From: Euperipatoides rowelli
Lineage: Eukaryota; Onychophora; Udeonychophora; Euonychophora; Peripatopsidae
Strand: one strand, 5' to 3'
NCBI GenBank assembly: GCA_003024985.2
Contig: PXIH01S0001130.1
Length of the DNA: 12,607 nucleotides
Shown here one piece after another: positions 7,892 to 12,607 of this stretch; the first letter of the stretch is position 1, and each line of letters begins with the position of its first letter. The translations under genes were made by a program, and so were the position numbers. Below the pieces are notes generated by a model. The model searched no databases, was not told the origin of the DNA, and worked only from the letters and a program-made list of their open reading frames with translations.

Positions 7892-8733
7892 ATTATTTAT
7901 TAAAAATTGATATAATTGTCATTTAATATTGGTACAGTATTGGGAAACTTGAGAAACCTTGCCCTATAACATAGTTGAGTTTTATCATTTAGTTTTTACA
8001 TCACCGGCTTAATTTTATTTAATTAAAATATTATGGTAGCCTATAGATGTAAAAAAAATATACCGGTAGGCGGTAAATTTAAATTAAAAAAAAATTAACT
8101 ACCAGTATCTTTTTTTTTTTTTCAACTTTGCTTCTGAGATCTCTCTTAGGCCTACTAGGGAAACAAAATATACTGAACTGTAGACTAGAGGCTACACCTT
8201 TTTTTTAATTAAACATCTTAAAAAGAAATTCATTGAATAATGAAGACAAAAATTTTATTTTTACTGAATTGATTAAAATTTTAACAAATGGTTATTCTCC
8301 ATATTAAAAAATAAGAATATTAAACAGTAGGTTATTTATTGTAACTGATTATAAAGTTTTTTTTTTTCTCTCTTAATTTCAAAGAAGTGGGGATTTCCTT
8401 AGGTTATTAAAAGTCTTAAAAATGAATGACGACATAAAGGAAACATTTACTGTAGATATGAACACTTGATGTTTAAAAGATTCATGATGCTGATGACACT
8501 TGAAAAATTATAGACAATTGTTTAAAATGGTACTGTAGCCTATTATCTTTTATGATTAGATTTTTTTTAAATTTTTTTTTTTTTTTTAAATGGTTTATTT
8601 TTACAATAGCCTGATGGAATATTTATTTGTAGCATTACATTGTTCTGATGATGATAACATTAAAAAAATATTGTTCGAAGTCCAATGTTCATTCAATGAG
8701 ATGGGGTTAAACTCTGCTTAATTAAAGAATTGA
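7892..8733. other. Gene-free AT-rich stretch before the exon
   Basis: T/A runs near 8109, 8355 and 8573, a TACCGGTA word near 8061, a TAGGCCTA word at 8147, and the kappaB-type match at 8389. No additional exon or bounded element was recognised. Confidence 0.5.
8389..8398 (+). promoter_or_regulatory. Candidate kappaB site upstream of the RING exon
   Basis: GGGGATTTCC fits the NF-kappaB/Rel consensus GGGRNWYYCC exactly. It lies about 390 bases before the RING exon in otherwise AT-rich DNA. TRAF proteins act upstream of NF-kappaB, so feedback control is conceivable, but binding is not shown by sequence alone. Confidence 0.25.
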
Positions 8734-8775
8734 TACTAATTTATTGTTTCTAAATTATTTTTAAATTTTGTTTAG
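8734..8775 (+). other. 3' splice site with branch-point candidate
   Basis: TACTAAT at 8734-8740 resembles the TACTAAC branch-point consensus. It lies about 36 bases before the AG at 8774-8775, followed by a T-rich tract ending TTTGTTTAG. Spacing and composition suit an animal acceptor. Placement is by inspection only. Confidence 0.65.
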
Positions 8776-8973
8776 GTATGTCTTTTCATGGATTCAGTCA
8801 AGTTTGTTGAGCCAGTTCATGAAAGTTTCAGATGTTCCTATTGTCACTATGTTATCCAAGATCCCATGCAGACAGACTGCGGTCACCGTTACTGTAGTAA
8901 ATGTGTGGATATACTAATACGCGATGGCAGCACAACCTGCTCAAACTGTGGCGAAGAGATTAATGTATCTGAG
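8776..8973 (+). CDS. Single exon encoding a TRAF-type RING finger
   Basis: The exon opens after an AG acceptor (8774-8775) and is open for 66 codons in phase 0. The first four codons read VCLF, then a Met at 8788 begins MDSVKFVEP. The zinc-binding pattern is complete: C16-x2-C19, C31-x-H33, C36-x2-C39 and C51-x2-C54 (numbered from that Met), a C3HC4 RING. The segments KFVEPVHESFRCSYC and QTDCGHRYCSKC match the N-terminal RING of TRAF adaptors, closest in feel to TRAF3/TRAF5. TRAF RINGs usually act with E2 enzymes in ubiquitin signalling below TNF or Toll-type receptors. Zinc fingers, coiled coil and MATH domain must lie in exons outside the window. The Met at 8788 could be the true start (weak context, T at -3, G at +4), or the exon may be internal, because an in-frame TAG only occurs at the acceptor itself. 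Base composition is clearly richer in G+C than its surroundings. RING assignment is firm; TRAF membership is likely; the paralogue is unknown. Confidence 0.8.
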
Positions 8974-8979
8974 GTAGTA
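8974..8979 (+). other. 5' splice donor (GAG|GTAGTA)
   Basis: The exon most likely ends after GAG (Glu62), with intron start GTAGTA. This is weaker than the usual GTAAGT/GTGAGT. Reading through would add only VVQ before a TAG stop, too short for a TRAF protein, so a donor is needed. The alternative GTATCT at 8965 would truncate the segment after the last zinc ligand. Confidence 0.55.
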
Positions 8980-9703
8980 CAGTAGTTATTTATATCTATT
9001 ATAAATATATAATTTTACTGTTTCCATTGAAGTATATTCTAAAGTTTAAATGTTGAGCATCACAATTAGCCTAAAAATTGTAAATAGGCTACTAGTTCCA
9101 GGACAAAAATAATTATAGTAATAATACAGTAATGTGAATAATACTAATTTAAAATTAATAATAATAAATTAAAATTGATAATATTAGTAAAATAAAGTAA
9201 AAAATTTATACCAGTAGTATGACAATAGTAGCCTAATAGTAGTATGGTAAATACTTAGTAGTATTCACAATGGTGACAATAACTACTTACTGTAATAAAA
9301 TATATTGCTATGTCTTAAATTTTAATCATGGTTGAATCAATTGCTCACCGCTTGAATTTGATTAATTACAGTAGGTCGACATGAAAATTTTATCTCTGGA
9401 GAAATTTTAAGGAATAGAAAAATATGTTTGTGTTTGCAAACCTTATCATAGCCTACTCAATGTTTTTGTAGCACATAGTTTTTAAAAAGTGTGGAAGTAG
9501 TCGTGGATTGATTGTTTAGAGCATTGTGTTGCAAATTTGAGGTTACGGTAATATTTATTTTCATCAAAATTAGTCTTGAAATCATTTTTTTTTTAAAACT
9601 ACTTATGTCACACAAAACTAACTTCAGTGTTTAACAAACTTAAGGCATTAAACATTTAAGTCTTTTCTTTAATCACTGTGGTTGTAGTTTTATATAAAAA
9701 TTA
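8980..9703. other. Intron start, low-complexity AT sequence
   Basis: From about 9100 to 9270 the sequence is dominated by AATA/TAAT words and AGTAGTAT-like repeats. No coding signal or transposon boundary was seen. It is inferred to be intron because the RING protein must continue downstream. Confidence 0.5.
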
Positions 9704-9706
9704 CTC

Positions 9707-10647
9707 CCAGGGCACAGTGGGACATTGTCCAAAAGTATCCTGGCCTTCAAAATATGCACAATCATAAACAATAGGTTATAATCTTTTAAAATTACATTTG
9801 TATACGGACCATACGGTATAGACTAAGTATGATTGCTACTTAATGTACTGTGATTGTCAAATATATGAAAAGGAGGCCAGTGTAAGCTATTTTATTTTTC
9901 TGAGAGAAGAAAAAAATTTACTAGATCTGCTCCTAGGGACATTGTGCTGAATCTATCAAAGGCAATTATGCTTTATTCATTAAGGTATACTGAAAGCATT
10001 GTACCAGCTTACGTTTAGTACAAATTAAGCTTAAATTCCATTTGAGTAATAAAAAAGATTAATTGATTATATCATTAATCATGATGTCTTTTTAGTGTAA
10101 ATGATACCACTTACGAAAATTAAACCAAACCATAAGTTAAATAATATTAGGCTTCAGAGGCCTTAGAATGAGTTTTCATTGTTAGGCCATATGCCTAATG
10201 GCTATTAGCTGATTTCAATATTTTTTTTTTTACATACAGTAAGTGGTAAAAAATACCTAATTCTACTGTATTTAATACTGAATTCTCAGTTGATTTTTAT
10301 TTTTTTCATATGGGTTTTTAAATATTTTGTCTACAAATTAGGCATTAGAATTTCATACTTATGATAAGGATCTTTAACAAAAAAGTTGTAAAAATGTTTA
10401 TAGGCCCTACTGTACATATTAACAGACAATTTTTTTGTATATGATCGACTGTACACCAATGTCTGGCTCACGATAGTACATTGGGATCGTTTAATTTAAT
10501 TCAGAATTTTTTTTTTTTTTTTTTGCATGAATAAAAATGGAAAAATTGGGGATTAAGTTTAAGCAGAAGTTTGTCGAACATTTGGCAGTATTTATCAAGG
10601 CAAACTATCACAATATGCCAAAATTAAAATGTCCCACTGTACCCTGG
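9707..10647. mobile_element. Unassigned DNA transposon, 941 bp, 20-bp TIRs
   Basis: The 20-base end CCAGGGCACAGTGGGACATT (9707-9726) matches the reverse complement of 10628-10647 at 19 of 20 positions. A TA dinucleotide lies 2-3 bases outside each end (9702-9703 and 10650-10651), so a TA-duplicating Tc1/mariner-like mechanism is possible, but no clear longer target duplication is present. There is no open reading frame of note; T-rich runs and an inner CCAATGT/ACATTGG stem near 10457-10485 are the only visible contents. It is probably a non-autonomous element; superfamily not assigned. Confidence 0.7.
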
Positions 10648-10921
10648 TCTATTGCTATTTTATTATAAGTAGAACATCTCAACTCATTTGTATAAGTATT
10701 TGCTTCTTGTTATTACTACATCAGTAGTTATTGATAAAAAGAAATGTTAACCCTAGAAGCACTGGGGTTGCCGGCATCCCTGACATTCTAAGACCTTGGC
10801 TGCACATGCGCTGAATGGCTCTAGAATGCCTTTATTTTGTCTACTTTCAGTGATTGAGTCATAGACATGACAACATCAATCAAGGATTTTTCTTTACTTA
10901 TTATGTGCTATTTATATGTTC

Positions 10922-10948
10922 GGGTCACATACGATCTCACAGTGTGGG
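10922..10948 (+). repeat. Internal direct repeat, copy 1
   Basis: GGGTCACATA then CACAGTGTGG. It matches the second copy at 11277-11302 in the same orientation with a few changes. It lies inside the piggyBac-like element. Confidence 0.75.
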
Positions 10949-11276
10949 TTGTGTGTCAAAATTTGTTCCATGTTTATTTCTACGGTTCTTAAAATATGTG
11001 ACAAATTAAGTTTATTTTCGGTTTTTTTAGAATTCTAAATAGACAGAGGTTGATAAGTAGCCTATATTATTTTATGGTATTCATTTAAAAGAACCATTGT
11101 TCAAACTTAGATTCAACAAATAGTTATAATATTTGTGTATTTGTACAAGTCATTTTGTTCTTGCATAGTTAAGATTAAAAAAGCAATAAAGTAGCTTTCT
11201 CTATTAGTAAGATATTAAATATCAAACTAAAAGAAATATATGATTATTTATACGCTTCCAAATTACTCTTATAAAT

Positions 11277-11302
11277 GGGTCATATGTGACCCCACAGTGT
11301 GG
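11277..11302 (+). repeat. Internal direct repeat, copy 2
   Basis: GGGTCATATGTGACCC, itself almost palindromic, followed by CACAGTGTGG. It is 37 bases from the right end of the piggyBac-like element. Confidence 0.75.
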
Positions 11303-11342
11303 TTTCTGTTATGCAAAATGCACTGTGTGGCTCTAGGGTTAA

Positions 11343-12502
11343 ATCTATATAATTTTTTATTTTTTTAATATCGTAAGTTTTGGCAACCAGGAATTGGTTA
11401 AGATCTAAGAGAATTTGTTGCAGATTTTAAAATTCTCAAATTTTTTATTACAAAGGAGATAATTTTAGCTCCCTTTTGCTGTAGAAAAATTAAAATAAAA
11501 GAAATTATCCTGGTAATTTGAGTTCGCCCCCTTTATTGTACTTAATTTTTGCTAACTTCCGGATATATTTTTGTCCCTCTAAGGTGGTGTTTTTTTTTTT
11601 TTTTTTTTACCGTATATGTTTGCTTAATTATTTGTTGAGAAAAAAAGTCAATACTATAATATAAATTCCTATATAACCTAAATATTGGGAACTAAGAGCC
11701 TGTCCAGTTCAGCAAAATATAAAATGTACCGTAGCTTTTTTGGGGGGTGGCAGTTGGGGAGAAAATTATATGGTTATTATTACAGTTCTGTAACTTGTTG
11801 TTTATTCATATAAAGCTTTCTCTTATAACTACTGTATGTTAGGTAGGCTACTATTTTTTTTTTTAGAGTCCAATGGATGAGAGGAATACTTTATTTTAAA
11901 AAAAAATTGTGTTTTGAAATTTAAAAAAAAATTGTTTGTTTAAATTATGATTTCAAGCATGTATTATGTGTAACAGGATCTTTTTAAAGTTAATGGTTAT
12001 TTTTTTTATTATTATAATGGCCTACCTCTTTTGTTTATTTCTATGGATATGATTTGAATAATTGTTGTATGCATCAAATAATTTCTTGTTTAACATGTCT
12101 GCTCATGTTTTATTTTTATGAAATTTGAAACCACAATTGATCCATATCTTTTAGATTTTTTCCAGAATGAACTTTGTTTGAACTTTTTTTTTAATCAAAG
12201 TGTAGGAGGTTGTTAATCTTGTATTTAATAGAGGGGGGGGGGGGGGTTGAAAAATATGCTTTCACTTCACTAGTCTACTCAGATTTTTACTATTTGTGTG
12301 TGTTTAGACTCTATTGATCTCAGTAAATTATATATTTTCGTTTAGATGCCCATACATTGTAACAGAAGGGTGTGGTGAGGGGAGTTATATTTTAGAGTGC
12401 GAGTAACCTAAAGTTATTTTTAATATGGAGAAACTACCTATAATTAAATGTGGATGTTTTACATTTTTAATCATAAACTGGCACTGTATAGCTTCTATAC
12501 AT
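11343..12502. other. Gene-free AT-rich stretch
   Basis: T-run near 11590, GGGGGG patch near 11741, and a 14-G run at 12233-12246. By analogy with the C/G runs in the hAT-like element at 6394, the G-run may mark another decayed element, but no ends were found. No exon was recognised. Confidence 0.45.
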
Positions 12503-12607
12503 CAGAGCCTCCATTTGAGTTGTTTGGTTCCTAAAATATGCAACTCAAATCGAAATGACTCAAATTGAGTATTAAATTTCCATAGGAATACATTTAAATG
12601 TAAGAGA
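12503..12607. mobile_element. Probable mariner/pogo-like end, cut by window edge
   Basis: CAGAGCCTCCATTTGAGTTG, then repeated ACTCAAAT/TTGAGT words, then TTTCCATAGGAATACATT. This resembles a common family of invertebrate elements beginning CAG..CCTCGGTTTTCGAAC and containing TTTCCATAGGAATAATG. The partner end lies beyond the window, so this is by resemblance only. Confidence 0.4.

Larger units (their letters stand above)
10751..11338. mobile_element. piggyBac-like non-autonomous element, 588 bp
   Basis: Both sides are flanked by TTAA (10747-10750 and 11339-11342), the piggyBac target. The left end reads CCCTAGAAGCACTGG and the reverse-complemented right end CCCTAGAGCCACACAG; CCCTAGA-type starts are typical of piggyBac ends. 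Internally GGGTCACATACGATCTCACAGTGTGG (split by eye into GGGTCA and CACAGTGTGG blocks) at 10922-10947 is repeated as GGGTCATATG...CACAGTGTGG at 11277-11302. Such subterminal repeats may bind transposase. There is no transposase coding. Confidence 0.75.

Noticed and set aside
8973-8985. Ending the RING protein at the TAG at 8983-8985
   Set aside because: A 65-residue protein would lack every TRAF domain after the RING; a donor at 8974 is a better explanation, though read-through is kept as a possible isoform.
1-12607. Prokaryotic defence system, CRISPR array or operon
   Set aside because: No long open frames, no regularly spaced repeats; splice signals and animal transposons show eukaryotic intronic DNA.

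Overview
This is a eukaryotic window and looks like intronic DNA of an invertebrate animal. It is very AT-rich, full of T/A homopolymer runs, has almost no open reading frames, and carries one well-formed short exon. The palindromic word TAGGCCTA and relatives (TAGGCTAC, GTAGCCTA, TACCGGTA, TACAGTA) occur throughout. Such words are common in several marine invertebrate, arthropod and fish genomes as I remember them, so I do not name a species. No prokaryotic features, tRNA, rRNA or CRISPR array were seen.

The only cellular coding sequence I can support is an exon at 8776-8973 (+). It encodes a complete C3HC4 RING finger of the TRAF (TNF-receptor-associated factor) type, with a branch-point-like site, an AG acceptor and a GT donor. 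No other exon of this gene was recognised, so its neighbouring introns (or 5' flank) exceed about 8.7 kb upstream and 3.6 kb downstream.

Most of the recognisable remainder is a graveyard of transposable elements. From left to right: a Tc1/mariner-group transposase pseudogene tail (398-633); a fragment resembling a retrotransposon 3' end, with a duplicated 20-mer and an 18-G run (1440-1690); a reverse-transcriptase relic of a CR1/L2/jockey-like LINE on the minus strand (5885 down to 4526), split by a 398-bp hAT deletion derivative (5042-5439) with a perfect 8-bp target duplication; a 306-bp pogo-like foldback element containing a 45-bp-arm hairpin (6038-6343); a 675-bp hAT-like element with mirrored C- and G-runs (6394-7068); a 284-bp hAT-like element (7109-7392); a hAT end fragment (about 7460-7513); a 248-bp inverted-repeat element with an 8-bp target duplication (7636-7883); and the RING exon. 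After the exon come a 941-bp element with 20-bp inverted repeats (9707-10647), a 588-bp piggyBac-like element flanked by TTAA (10751-11338), and a probable mariner/pogo-like end running off the window (12503-12607).

No operon-like or system-like gene cluster is present. The interest lies in the nested and tandem transposon architecture around one innate-immunity/TNF-pathway exon, in several undescribed-looking non-autonomous elements, and in two consensus kappaB-type sites in the non-coding DNA of a TRAF-family gene.
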